A stretch of DNA of 64,000 nt from Prosopocoilus inquinatus (lineage: Eukaryota; Arthropoda; Insecta; Coleoptera; Lucanidae): assembly GCA_036172665.1 (NCBI GenBank), contig CM069880.1, positions 5,954,501-6,018,500 on the forward strand, given 5' to 3'. Below, piece after piece: positions 27,001-42,000 of this stretch (the stretch's first letter is position 1; each line of letters begins with the position of its first letter). The notes under the pieces are model-generated. The model had not been told where the DNA came from and did no database searches. It saw only the letters and a list, made by a program, of their open reading frames with translations. A program made the translations under genes and the position numbers.

Positions 27001-30000
27001 CATGTAGGTGTTAGCATTTCAAATAAAATTTTTATTCAAAATCTGTTTTTTATTTGTTTTAACTTTAAATATACATAACATTTCATTTAGTAAATTATGA
27101 CAAGTAATTCAATTATTACGAAATGCAATGGAGTATGTAAATTTCATAAATAATGACGATACGAGGTTTGTTCATTTAAAACCCCTTTCGTCTACAAAAA
27201 ATTTATTCACAAAATTACCACTACAATTAAGGTACATAAACTGTTACGAGACACCTAGTGTACATTTTATTAGCAGTGGCGACTCGTCGGGGTGGGCAAG
27301 GTGGGCAAGCACCCTGTCCTATGAAGTTGCACGTTCCGGTTCCTCGTTCGAGCAACTCCGAAAACAAATTTGTTTGGAAAATGTACTCACTTTCCCTTTT
27401 GCGGTTCTTGCCGATTCGTCGATTGTTTTATGGTGAAAGGCGTTGGGAAGCTGAGAAAAAGCTCTCTGTAAATTCCCGCTTAAATTGAATTCAAAAATTA
27501 CAAGCGCGATGGCAAGGGGAAGGAGAAACATTCATTTAAATGAACAAGTAAAAAAAGGCGTCACTTTTGAATTTTGATTGTAACTCAATAACGCGTTCGT
27601 CGATTGTTTTTTTGGTAAAAGGCGTTGGAAAGCTGAGAAAAAGCTCAGTGAATTCCGTGCTTAAATTAAATTGGAAAATTACAAGCGCATTCGCGAGGGG
27701 TGGGAGAGACGTTCAGTTAATTGAGCAAGTACGCGTTGCTTTTGAGTTTTGATTGTAACTCAAGAACGCGTTCATCGATCCCTTTTTTGTAATAGGAGTT
27801 GGAAAGTTGAGAAAAATTCAGTAAATCTCACGCTTAAATTTAGTTCAAAAATTACAAGCATCGAAAAACAAATTTATTTGTAAAATGCACCCACTTTCTC
27901 TTTCGCAATTGTTGCCCACCCGCAGTAAATCATCACGAGCCGCTACTGATTATTAGTAGTATTTTCTCTTTTATTTTCCCAATTTTGGTGCATTAAAATA
28001 TACAAATTATAAGTTTTCTGACACTTACCGAAAACCATCAAATCCATCATCTGAACCGTTGACAGTAAGGACAGGAGCACGGGCATACGCTTTTGCAACC
28101 CTTCTGTTTCGTTCCAAAACAATGACTTTGGCCCAAATTTCATCATCGATTTGTGTCCACTTATCGAGTACTTCTTGAATGTGATCCTTAAACAAATATA
28201 TCAGATTATTTTACTTGAAACAAACAAACAAACAAAGTGCAAATTACCAATGTGCGCTCATAAAAATAATGACCAAGCGTATTCTTTGGCTAATAATTTA
28301 AGGTCGTGTTCTTGCAATCGTGATCCATATGCTTACGATTCAAATGGCAATTAAAACAACAACGATTATGCTGGATTTAAACAGAACTGTTATTGCATTA
28401 GTAGAATTGGGATTATACGCAAATTGCATATTTGTTTATATGACGTATATTGGCAAAATTTTACCTTTTAAGGACATATCAAACATTTTAGAATCAAATG
28501 AACTAATTTTTAAAAAATGCATATTTTAAGCATTCTGTGAATATTTGACGAATAAATGCGTAGGGGAAAGCGGGGTACGTTCGGACAGGGGGCACCTCCG
28601 AATATTTAAAACTTATTACTTAACTCTTAGGTACGATCGAACGGAATCTGTATCTATTAATGCTTTAATTCAGGTGTTGGCATGGTAGGGAAGCATGACG
28701 GGGTATATCCCCTTTCTTCACAATACTAGTTGTGCGCTAATCACAACAACCAATACGACCCGAACATTTTTTGTCATTTCCGTGGGATCACACCTGTTTG
28801 TTAATGGATTCAATCAGATCGTCGAAGAGAAGGGATACTACGAGCTGGCTCTTTTCGGATTTATATGACCACGTTTGCTTTAAACGTTTCATTGCCACAA
28901 CCAGCGTCAATCGGTTGTCTCCGATTTTATCTAAGTTTGTGCCACTAATGAAGGGAATGAAAGTTTCTGGACTTACTGCAAAGGACTTTACTGGCAAAGG
29001 CTGGTGATGGCTCCGTTCCCAGCTCACTTCGAGTTTCACTGCCAATTACAGTCTCTGGACAGAACTCCTTCTTTTCCACATCTGGAATAAAATAACTTCT
29101 GTGGTTGCGTACAAACGGATGTTCGACGGCCTGTATTCTGGTGGAAAGAAGAAAAGCTTGAAGTCACGAGCAAAATCATTCCATCGTTGCCATCCATGTT
29201 TATTGTTTCAGTACCACAGATTTGGTTGTCCCTTCAATAATTTGAATTGGGCACGTAAAACCAAGTCATTTGAAATTGTGTTCTTCGACCTTTTCTAAGA
29301 ATCCAGGTCGATCTGTCTAGGTGTAGGTGACTCAGGTGTCATTGTCACATCGTCTCTTAAATATCTCAACAGACGTTTGCGTAGATCTTCCACTTTGCCA
29401 TCGATATCCAGCCCGAATTTCATTAATTCTGCTGATAATTCATCCTTCTTTAGCTGATATATTCATCCTACTCGTACATCGGCAAGTTCATTTGCACCTG
29501 CTTCTTCGTTTTCGATCGGCATCTTCTTGAATAGTCCCTGCTCGTCGGGCGCCAAAATGTAACTTCCTTTTTTGTCTTGTCCGGTGTAACTTGGTGGATA
29601 TAACAAACAACGTCGCCTCATGGAATGTTCCTTGCGGTGGCCTGGGTTATTGCGGACACTACATGGCGGTGTACGTTAACCACCTTAAGCAACGAAGAGA
29701 GTTAGTTGGAAGACCACACCAGAGGGGAAACAGTACATCTCATGCGGAGGACCGACAGAATATACTAGTGAGGGGAATGGATCATATCCCGCTGTTGACC
29801 AGTAGAATATACTGGGGAGGAGCGATTGATTAGCAGAATGCTGCAACTAATGATGTTTTAACTATGTAATTGAAAGTATGTTAGTGGTATTTCCGCATTA
29901 TAACAATAATAGAACCTTCAAAGAGATCCACAGGTGTTTATACATATGTTTAATGGTTTAAATCAAAGTGATCGTTTTAGTTTGCTCAGGAGCGTTTCGT

Positions 30001-33000
30001 TATTTTAAAACTATGAATAATGGAATGCAAGTTAAATTCGGTTGTGTAATAATACGTAAAGCAAATAATCATCGAATACATCTTCAAATAGGTACTTTAC
30101 ATTGCTAACTTTAAATATTAATTAATTATTAATTTAAAAGTGCGCTCTGTTTGAAATTAGGAATATTTTAATTTCCTAAAGTGCATTTTGATAGATTAAC
30201 ATTTAAAAATTAACTTAAATGATTTAAATATACATTCATGCTTTTGTTTAACATTATTGCCTAGCATTGAAATGCACGAAAATCTTTTGTAATCCTTAGG
30301 CCTAGTACATATTTAGATACAAAGTCGCGCAACAATCTGGAAACATTGTTGCGAGACAAGGTATAATAATAATAATAATAATAATATTTATTGTAAGCCA
30401 AATTACAATCATTTGTCGTTACAAAAGGTAAATAACATTATGTAATGATTTTAATATCTACCTTCACAATTAAATATAAAATAACTTAAAATAAAATATA
30501 TACATGCTGAATTAAACTATCGAGTTGGGTCCAACGTTAAATAATGTGTCAAAATCTGGTAACGTCTATACCATTAGTAAGTTGATCCTCTAGCAATAAT
30601 TTCTTCAAGTTTTTCTTCAAAGCTCCAGGGGATGAATTAATAATCTCATTGGGGATCTGATTTACAATATGCGTTGCCAGATATGAGAAAGAACATTGGA
30701 AGCTACTCGTTTTGTGCACCGGAATACTTAAAGTTGTCACAGGTCTGAGCTCACGAGTTGATGCTTCTTCTCTGAATTCCAATTTACCAAACAGGTAATG
30801 AGGTATCTCCGACTTAATTACCGCTTGCAACAAACACGAGTAATGGACAAATCGTCTCTCTTTAATTTCAAAGAGTTGAGCTCACGAAGTTGAGGAGTGA
30901 TGTGATCTCCATATCTTTTCATATTTTCATAGCGTTTTTGTGCACTGCATTCTATTGGTCATGTACGAAGTAAACCATAACAACTCATTTCCCGATATTC
31001 CATAAAATTGACTGAATCAAAGGCCTTCGACATGTCAAGTAGAGTTAGGATGGAGGCTCCTGTATCATCTTGATTCCGGAGTAGGTCGTCCATTACGTTA
31101 AGGAGTGCGGTGGTTGTACTATGACATTTTCTAAAACCCGATTGGATCTCGGGTAAGATCCTGTTGATTAGCACATAATCATTCAATTGCCGATGAACAG
31201 CTTCAGCAATTTTCGAAGGAATACACAGCAAACTGATGGGTCGAAGGTCCGAAAATTCCTCGGGTCGATTACTCTTGGGCACAGGGACAACTACTGAAGT
31301 TTTCCAAGTTACAGGAAATTCACCACATTCAAAAGAATAATTTATTATATGTGTGAGTGGATCCACACAGAAAGTTGAGGCTAGCTGTAACATTTTGGCA
31401 GAAATACCGTCTAGCCCTAGGGCATTCGATTTTTGCTGTAAAATTAATTTTCTTATATCTTCTCGAGTCACTGAGCGATACACAAATTGGGAACTATAGA
31501 GAGATATTCTGGATCGATTGGTAAAGTTGGAGCGACGTGTATGAAGTGGTTGTTTAGTTCATCCGGTTTATGCAATTGCTCTGGAATTTCTTGTTTACCT
31601 TTGTTAGCAATACCCCAGTTTTTTAGTTTATTCCATATTTGTTTCTGATTTCCTGCAGTAATATTAATTTGATGTTCGTAGTAACTACGTTTCTCGTTTT
31701 TTAAAGCAATGTTGTAATAATTTCGTAGCTGACAAAAATAAGTTCTGTGATTTTCATTTCTTGAGCGTTTATAACGTAACCAATCTTTGCTCTTCAGATT
31801 TTTCAATAGTCTCAAGGTATCGGTAAACCACGGCTGATGTTTTCGCTCGAATGATCCTCCAACGGCAAGGGGGGCATGTTGGTCAAAAAGGGCTATTAGA
31901 GCAGTATTAAATATCTTTACTTTTTCATTGATATCTGGTGTGGAATATAATTTATGCCAATCTATTTGCGAACCATCATTTAAGAAGTTCGAGAGACAAA
32001 AACTTTTGAAGCATCGATATATCTTGGTCTTTTTGGTGCATTCTTTAAGAATTAGGTCAAGTTTGCACGAAACTATATTATGGTCGGATAAATTAGATTC
32101 GTATACCTTCGCTTCGACTACGCTTAATTTTTGGTTAACAATAATCAAATCTAAAATGGTTTCAGAGTTCGCAGTAACACGTGTTGGTTCTTTTATGAGT
32201 TGAATAAGATCAAAGTCATTTATTAGGTTGTCCAAACTAGTTTTAGCTGAAGAGTTCTGTAACATATTTACATTTAAGTCACCCAAAATAACAATGTTTT
32301 CGATTCCTTGAAACAATAGTTGTTGCAGTGTTTCTTCAAGAGCTTATAAATTATTTCCAGAGTTCGGTTTTCTGTACAGAAAACCGATAGCAACGCCTGT
32401 GCCACGTAGAGAAACTTTTATCCATAGTTGTTCAATATAATCACCGGATGGTACATTCAAGACACCAAACTTAATTTAATTTGAAATGTAAGCAGCCACA
32501 CCACCTCCTCTAATTTCTCTGTCCTTCCTAACAATTGTGTATCCCGGAATGATTAAGTTCTCATCAGGTATTTCCTTATGGAGCCACGTTTCCGTAATAC
32601 CAAAAATTTTGAAATTATGAGATCGTACTAGGTCGGTGATTTCATTCATTTTATTTACCATTGAACGGACATTTAAATGGGCTATTTCATGTAAGTGATC
32701 CTCTGTGCTTTGTTTTAGTGTATCTTTAAAATCACTAAATTTACTGCGCATGTTGCTTTCTAAAAAACCCGATTGTAATCAATTTTGAGTTTTAGCGCAT
32801 CGACTTTTTTTGCGATACACAGGACAAGTTTCTTCCCAAACTGCGTGTGACGTATTAACGATTTTCATTTTTAATTTTTCTTTCGCATATATGCAGTTAG
32901 CACAACTTTTTGTTTCTGCTTTGCATTCGGAGACATCATGTTGTTCGGCACAGATTGGACATACAATTACTTTCTTACAATCAGTAGCTTTATGATTGAA

Positions 33001-36000
33001 ACCACAACACCTATAACATCGCAAAATATCAATATACTTGAAGACTCTACAGATATCCCATGAGATATTCACATAACCCTCATTCATACAGCTCTGAAAA
33101 GTGAATCCGTCAACTTCAGCGAGTACATAGTAACGAGATGACCGTTTTAGTTTGCCAATATATAATATTTTGATATGGGCATTTTGATGAATAAATTCAT
33201 TCTGCGCTCGTATGAGGTCGACTATTCTGTCAGCTGATAATTTTTCCTCAAGACCTACGAGTTTTAACATGGGGCACTTCTGATCCGAAATTTTGACTTC
33301 GTATTTGTCCCCTAACTTCTGAACAATTTGCTCTCCCAAAGCAGTACGTGCATCAGTGCCCTTGCATTCCACAACCAGACCACCCTTAGAGATTTTGCGA
33401 ACAGAAGAAATTTTCAGATCCTTTGTATCTATGTTACTTCTGACTACTTTTTTAGTTTCCTTGCACTTTTGCTCAATATTTTTAGGTTTTATAATAATAA
33501 CTGGCTCTTTAGGTTTATTTTTAACTTTAGCGGCATAAGTATTGTCAGCTGATGTAATTTCAGAGGCCCCTGTTAAGTCAATAATATCTCTTAGACCCGC
33601 AATTTCGCTTCTTAAATCTCTGTTTTCATTAATGAGTTGATCAACCTTACTTTGTGTTTTAATTTCGTGCTTTATCATTTGTTCTAATTTATTTTGTAGT
33701 TGATGAATTTGTTCAGACATACAAGATACACTTTTATACAGATCTTCTACAGTTATATCTCTGGCAAGGACAGCGGCAGCATCTTGAGTGCCCTTGCTAG
33801 ATTGAGATGGCACATGCACTACAGCAGCATCTAGGGAAGGGCTTAATGGACCTGGGTCACATTTAATACATCTCCATGTAGATTTCTTCATATGAAAACC
33901 ACGTTTATCAGTGACACCCCCACATAATGGATGACAGTAAACCTTACAAAATGTGCATTGAATTGCTGCTTTAATTTCAGAGAAGGGTTGCTTGCAAAAC
34001 GCACAGGATGAACCTGTGTCACTGGCCATTTCTCTGTTATAGTTTTTCGGGGAAAACGAGCATTGTAAAGTTCACAAAACTCGATATGGAGAACTGGGTA
34101 ATATTTTTTAAACTATTCGCTAACGTACGTATAAAAACACTTCTGACCCAGTTATTGTAACGCGAACAAATTGTTTATGCAGCACTTAATAAATTAATTG
34201 TTTTCGTCACTGTAATATTGATATGTGCCTTTATATTATAGTTTCTAATGTTTTTACCTATTAGTCAGTTGTAAAAGTTCACATCGATCGCATCACCGGA
34301 TAGGGCTCACCAGTAGAATTCGGGACGTCGTACAAAATTTCCGTTTCTTGGTATTTTTACCGCACTTATTACCACTTCTTTGCCACACGTAATCAACGTG
34401 ACCGCTCGACCGCTCGACCGCTATGCTACATCGAAACTGTTTCTACAGGGTGCTGCATTTTGAAATGCAACATAGGAAATCCCATGTTAATTTAAAAGCG
34501 TTCGAATATTGGCTTCCATAATTATTATACAGCAAAATTTCGTCGAGGTTTGAGATGAACCTGTCTGTGAAGTTTGAGAATTTTTCATATGTTGAGTTTT
34601 AAGATATTTAAAAAAAGATTCTGTAACTAAATTCAATTTATACGAATACCAGTAAAGCCTTGATCAATGATAGTGAAAACTGAACAGATAATTAATAAAT
34701 CTAGTTCGTTTCTGAAAAAGATTGAGAGAAAAAAATTTCCCAGTAATTTATTTTAACATTTACTGATCAAGGCCGTGCTGATAGTTTGGTATAAATTGAA
34801 TTTCGTTACTGATCTTTTTTAAATATCTTGAAACTGAACGAATGACAAACTCTCAAACTTCACAGACAGATTCACCTTGAAGAGTACTTTAAAAAAGCTA
34901 AATGTAATTTTCCTGTATAATAATTAGAGAAGCCAATATTCGAGCACCTTTAAATTAACATGGGATTTCCTGTGTTGCGTTTCAAAACGCAGCACCCTGT
35001 ATATATTATCGCATGTCCACACTTAAGTTTCTTTTTAATTGATTGTGTCTTCTTTTTTGAAAGATCGAATCGATTCGCAAAACACATTTAGCGTACCTGT
35101 CCGGATGTATCTTAATTATTTAAGTTTTAAAGCTGTTTCTTTACTACTTAAGGTTTAAACACATTTGAGGTTCACGTTCGCAATCTTTCACATTTTGTAT
35201 CATTTGTTGTAATATCTGCACTTTTTGCAAACTACATCCAAACCTCAACCTTTGGATTTGAGATATACCACAATTTGTTTACCAACTGTTTAGAAAATTT
35301 GTTTTGAATCTTTTCGCCTCAATTCACATAACAGTGTCTCGTGAAATCCAAAATCACATCTTTTTAATACCCATTCTCTTGTCCAAATTATCTTTTTCTT
35401 TTTTTCTTTTTTCAACCAAAGTAGCACAGTTAATGCAGCAGCACATCTAGCTTGTTGGGCTGACATTTCTGAATAATTTTTCAGTACCAATGTAAACGCG
35501 CACGACATATTTTCTGCAATATTACTTGAGATTATTCTTGGATAATTGCTGTAGTGTAAACAGTCATGCCAGTTTATTAAGCAATAAATGTCGCATGTTT
35601 CTTGCTTGTGTCCACGTAGCTTTAGAGAAAATGTTTTGTAAGCAGCGTATACCAACGGTTCACCGCGGCTGCGATGAAAACAAGAGTAAATTTGTGCGGT
35701 CGAAATGTCGACCATTCACTAGTGAAAGTTGTCTACGCTTTGTACTAACATAATATAGATTTCACCCAACACATATCTTGCAAAGTTTCCTATAATTTTA
35801 TAATCAGCAGTTTCATTTTCTCAATTTTAACTTAAAACTCATAAAAAATCAAGCGTATTATGTTTCAAAGTAGGTTTTAATTCCATGTCAATAAGGTGAT
35901 TGTTACAAATCAACACAAGTTGTTCAGGGCATCATTTCTGTGTTCAAGGTCAAATACACGTTCATATTTTTACGTCCTTGATATGAAATGACATTTTTCC

Positions 36001-39000
36001 TTTGTTACATTTAGTGCAAAGACACACGGCGGTTTTCGTCGAGTCGGTAGCCGACACTCGACACATATTTTTGTTGATCTGTATCACTTGAACCTCACAC
36101 AGGCCCGATTTCTCAGTCACAGTTTAACTTTAATCTTCAGTATTCCCATAGAAACAGATGGATTTATCTGAAGATTAAAATTAAACAGTGACTCGGCAAA
36201 AATCGCCGTATGTGTCTTTACCCTTACACGTTCCAATGACAACGAAAACGGAAGGTACATCGCATCATTCATGTAAAGTAACTATTGATTTTACCTAAAA
36301 CACTTTTTAAACATTTTTTATTGGTAATTAATTAATCGTTACTATACAAAAGCATGTGTTCCGCTATGTGTCTATTAATTTCGGATATGATTCTTTGTTC
36401 TGAACGCAGAATGTTCAGGAATAGAATGCACACCCTGTATTTCCTTTATCCTTTGGTCATATTCGGTCCTTAAATTTTCTATTTCTTGTTTCTGTATTTC
36501 TTCGTGTTCTTGAATGTATTTTCTTACCTCGTTTTGACCTTGGGTTTGTTTGTATTGGTAACAATCAACCCTCTTCGAAAACAAATCATGTCTGTCACAG
36601 TCTTAAACTATTTTGTTATCGATGGCCGTCAATCTCTCGTCCACTTTATTTATTTGATCCCATGCCTGCTTCTGAATTACCGCATGTGTTTTTATCATCG
36701 GTTCATTTATTTCCTCTTGCATATCCTCAGTCCCCGTTTTGAAATTGGCTTCAATATAACACCTTGTTTCTCTCTTGTTTTCCTCAAATATTTGTAAAAT
36801 CTCCATTTTATTTTGATAAATTTTGTTATTCATGACTTCCACCACCTTGTTGTCGGGTTCCTGTAATCTATCCTTGATTTCTCTTATACACTGTTTAAAT
36901 TTCTAAGTACAAGAACAAACTTCAAGTTTAAATTTCTGTTCTAATTTGTAATATTAACTTCTATTTAAATCTCCATCCTATTATTTACATCTTCTGGTTT
37001 CGTATCGACTTTTTTAAAATTTTTATATTGTTCCTTCTCATTTCTTGCATCATCATGACAAGTATCATCTTAATATCTCCTGATTCTGCTTTTGTTGCTG
37101 TTGACTCTTCTGTCGCCTGTGTTGCGTCTATTATGTACCTATTCTTCTTCTATTGCTGTCTCCTTTTCTTCTTCTCTTCGGTTCCACTAACTTCTTCCTC
37201 TTTTGGTTTCCCCATTGTTCTTCTTTCCGCTACATCACTGTCTCTTCTTTTCTGTTCCTGTTCCTTATCCATTTCTTTGTTTTGTCTCTAGGCTTACTCT
37301 TGATTTGAGTGTCACATGTATTTTGTCAATCTTTCCTTTTCTTGTCCTTTCTGGTTTTCCTTCCGAGTTACCACTGCAGTTGCCTTCTGGTTTTACTGCT
37401 GAGTTGCCGTTGATGTTCGGTGCCAAAAATTGTCATGTATTGATATAGCTACTCGAGAGCTGGGCCCTGGAGAGATGTTGATTCTCCTACTGTTTCAACG
37501 TATTTAATTTGTTCCCTATTTGAAAGTTTAAGATCTGCCCAAATCTGCCGATTTCTGCCCCGTCCCTCGATTTTATATCGTTCCGGTCACCATCTCCTTC
37601 GCGTACTGCCACTTCATTGCTCTGGTTCAGCGCGCAAGTTGGTTTTAGAAACATTTTTCCGTGCTGTAATTAGATTGGCAACAATGTCACATATCACTAT
37701 TGTGAGCTTTCTTTTCAAAACCCACATTCATCGCACATCTAAATACAATATGTAGTGTTATAAAGTAGTTGTTGTCGTCAATTTGAATATTTATTTGAAA
37801 ACAACCTAAGTGTCTATATTTCTCTATTACCAAAACCTGTCAATGATACTTTTGGACCATTTAATTTTAAGTCGTTAATCAAATTATAGTAATCTTCACA
37901 TTCACGCAATAATGATAGATTACTACCGGTATCATCCAGACTAACAAAAGACATTTTTATGATATCCTTTTGTAATTTGTGCCGGTTTGGCTACTAATAT
38001 ATTTAATATTAATTTTTCGACGACTACTTTGTACATTTTATTGGTCTATTATGTTAGACACAAATCTATCTAGACTTTGTTTGTCACTAAATTTCGCTTC
38101 GTCCCCAAAAATACCGGATTTCAAACATTTCTTACCTAGCTTTATGTATTTACAATCTTTTCAATGATGACCTAACATAGCGCAGTTGAAACACCTCTCA
38201 TCGTTTCTGATAGTTCTGGATGATTGCTTTTGTTCGCAATTTCATCTGGAATGCCATCTATAATATACTCTCTTTGTCGATTGAGCCTTTAGTAGCCAAA
38301 GCCTTCATAATGAAGTAATATTCTCGGATAGATTCACCCTCCTTCATCTTGCGAGCTGCAAACATACGATGCAAGTCAACACTGTTCAAACTTGACGAAA
38401 ACCCCTTGCATAAAACGCTCTTCAATATTTTCCTATCTTTGATGACACCTTCACTCTAAAGTTTGATTGTCTCAATTTATCAAATACTTCTTTTAATCTT
38501 TCAATGTGTTCCTGAAGACTGGGATTTAAAATAATTATGTCATATAAATATATGACAGGTAGCTGTCAACCGTCAAAATGTTAAACTTTTGTGCAATTTC
38601 AACAGTGACCGCTTAAAGGATTAAAAACAATTTTCATCGTACAAGAGTCGACTTTAAATACTATTTTATTGATTCATCGTAGAAATTCTTGATTTCTTGA
38701 AATTTGAAAACAAGCACTGTAACCATTTATCATTTAATATAATTTCCAGCATCTGTGCAATGATCGAAAGGTTAGTCCTGATTGAAAACAAATCTTTTGG
38801 AACTGTTTCACTAATATTGTGGAACAAAAAAAAACTGTTCCTTGTTTCGTTTAAATGGAAAACTTTGGGAACATTAAACGAGCCTGGACGTCTTTTCAAA
38901 CATAGTTCAATTAACCAGAGTTTTCGCATTTAGTTTTTGATTCGACTGTTTCACGTTTAAGTATTTTATTACAACGTGGAATCAAGAGGAAACATTACAA

Positions 39001-42000
39001 CTAACAGAAAAATTGCATAGAACATCTTGTTTTTGGGATATCACATGTCGTGAATATAAGTATGGGAATAAAAAGAGGGCTGCTTTTGAAAACATTGGGC
39101 AGTATTGCGTAGTGAAGTTGAACAGGAAAAAATCTATTTTTGACGGGAACATAAGAACTGCAAGGTGCTAAGAAAAAGAACAATGTATACAGATTGTCCC
39201 GGATCAGTGTTTCGCGATCGTTTAGAAACAGTGTTCAATATATGTAGTTCAGACACGTTGTTTACAGTCTGAACTGGTCTTAAAAATATGTCGGCGCCAA
39301 GTTATGTTTCCAAATTCTTTATCAATGATTTAATGATGTGTTGGCGAACGAACGTGAAAACACGCCGGGGAAACCTGTGCGAACGAAACGAGCGCTGAAC
39401 CAGCAGAATACACAAAGAAAATAAAGTAAGAGCAATAGTTTCTAGGAAGTGCTTGGTGGCGAGGGCGCGGATCGTTAACGTTTTCATTGGCATCTAAATC
39501 TTACATTTTGTTTAATGAGTTTCTAAGCATTGTTATTTTATTTAAATACGCCATCCACTCCGAAAAATATTATAGGTTTTTGGCACTAAATTGGTAAATG
39601 TAACCACTGGATTTATTGTTCCTTGGAGGGGCACATAAAAAATATATAAAACCGAAGAAGAGCAGCATTAACGGCATTCAGCAATAATTCAACTTAATTT
39701 TTTCTATTAAATTCTGAATAGTCTTAAAAAAAAATAGTGCTTGAGTGGAAAATTTTTTTATTTTCTATGACCATTAGATAGAGTAATAATTTATATTATT
39801 TTAAGCAAAAGACTAAAAGAAATATTAACCAAACCATACGTTTTTGAAAAGCTCTCTCAAAACTGTAATATAACTTGGAAAAATCAATATGACTACTATT
39901 CTTAACGCCTGAACGGTCCAGTGGTAAGGGACCGGCCTTGCAATCGTAAGGTCGTGGGTTCGCATCCGCTCGTGATATTTCTCGGGGGTCGTTACTCACT
40001 TTAGGTGCCCTTCAGTGTTGGGGAGAAAATTCGACACTGCTTCTCCTTCAACGGCGAGGAGGTTTGGAAGTAACAAAGCCGTGGAACACTTTACACACAC
40101 AAAAATACACTTCCGCTTCTGATGTCCTTATTATTCCATGCCTTAGAATCCCGTTGGGCAAAGACCACAGAAAAAAAAAATTCAAAATGAATGCCATACT
40201 TACAACAAATAAATATTTAGCCGTTTTCAGTTTTTTTTTTCCAAATTGTGCAAAACCTAAAACGATAAATTATAAATCTGGTGACATATTTTTAACGAGG
40301 TTTAAAAGACGAAACTCTTTTCTCCTTTAACTAACAATGTAACTTTAATAATAAATGACATTCTTGTAGTGCATTAGAATAATAAGAACTAATTTAGAAT
40401 TTTAGAAATTTTTTTATCTGTAATGGTTGCCTAATGAATCGTAAGTCATAGACTTGTCAGGACCTCAGGAGCGGAAGTGTACTTGTGTGTGTGTAAAGTG
40501 TTCCATGGCTTTGTTACTTCCAAACCTCCTCGCCGTTGAAGGAGAAGCAGTGTCGAATTTTCTTTCGAACACGAAAGGGAACCTGAAGTGAATACCAACC
40601 ACCCCCGAAAAATATCTCGAGCGCGGTGCGAAACCACGGCCTTACGATTACAAGGCCGGTCCCTTACCACTTGGACCATTCATGATGATAATAATAATGA
40701 TAAAAGTGTGTCACTCTGTCACTATGTTTTAGCTGCGTTCAGAAAATTCCACTCAATACATAGTTTACAAGAGTTACAGTTAGTGTAATTATCAGTGAAT
40801 CTTAATTTGTTTTATATACGGTACATCGATGTTACTAAGCAATGTAAACTATGTTTAGCTTGCGGCGGCTTACCCGTTATAATAACGTCCTTGTCGCTCG
40901 CTCTACGATCATGTTAGCAAATTTGTAACGCTAACTTTCTTACTAGGGCATTCGACCAGTGTTGCCATACATAATTACCACAGTCACAACGCAGACCAAT
41001 CGAATTTTTGCAATACATTACAAAAAGACTTCTGCTGTGCTCCAATTATTCTCTTGGATAATTAGCACATAATAAATAATTCGGTCGGCGTTTACTTGCG
41101 TTCCAACGATTGATTTATGTTAAAGGAAAGCAACAATAATCACCTTCGCCTTCTCCATCATAACAAATCATCAGCATCAGCAATAAAATTTCTGAGTTTG
41201 AGGTTTTCTTGTACGGACTGCATGAACCTGATATTTGTTGCTTTAGTAAAACATGGCTCCCTAAGGAAACCATGCCAACCATACATATACCGGGCTACAC
41301 ATTAATTAATAACAGCTCTCGACATTATATAAGGGGTGGTAGTACAGCAGTTTGTGTGTTTGATCTCCATTCTGTCTGCCTCTTAATCCCGACATTCACT
41401 GTTATGTCGGATCATTTTATGTTATGCGCAGGGAAAAGAATTGAGCCCACTTAGTGTTGGATGCTATTTACGCAGAATCTTCTACTTACGCCTTCCGCGA
41501 CTCCGATGTTTTTAATTGTTATTAAGTGGGAGGGGAACGGGTATAGTGTGAGTGCTCCCCACTCGGCAGTAATTATTGTGGGCGTGACTAATACAGTCTG
41601 AATACTAAATTTCTGTACTTGTCGCGGATCTAGTGGGTCGATTTCTTCTCCCTGGTTATACATAACGTGCCGTTATCGACGATATTATATTATGTAATAG
41701 GAATTTGAATATGAAATCATCAATAACGTCACGTTATGTATAAATGAAATGATACAACATAGGGGTGATTGTCTGCGCAGATAAAAATTTTGAATTTTCA
41801 CGCTGTAAAATTAAATTCAACATCTTAATTATTATTATTTGTCTTTATTGATCTCCGGATGGTAACTTTAATATGTTAGGCGCCAAATTATTGGATCTGC
41901 TAAATTATATCTCAAAAATTTCAAAGAATATAATAGGTTGTGGTGATTTCAACACTAATTTCTTAGTTAAAACAGCGACATCCTACGACCTGACATTGCA

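Larger units (their letters stand above)
30363..34440 (-). mobile_element. CR1/Jockey-type LINE, internally deleted
   Basis: A non-LTR retrotransposon on the - strand: 5' leader (about 34440-34030), ORF1 (34029-32779), a 27-bp gap, a broken ORF2 (32751-30549) and a 3' tail of (TTA)n, seen as (TAA)n at 30363-30387 on the + strand. The endonuclease is interrupted by two stops. The reverse transcriptase lost its catalytic YADD block by an internal deletion near 30955. The target duplication was not found. It sits in the 26.4-kb MH2-gene intron in the same orientation as the gene. Confidence 0.85.

Noticed and set aside
37028..37448. Hydrophobic membrane protein frames on the + strand
   Set aside because: They are the antisense of the charged, coiled-coil gag-like frame and have no start context or homology.
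39908..39972. tRNA gene
   Set aside because: A and B boxes are present, but the acceptor stem does not pair and the sequence continues into a repeated SINE body with a poly(A) end; a second inverted copy lies at 40442-40682.
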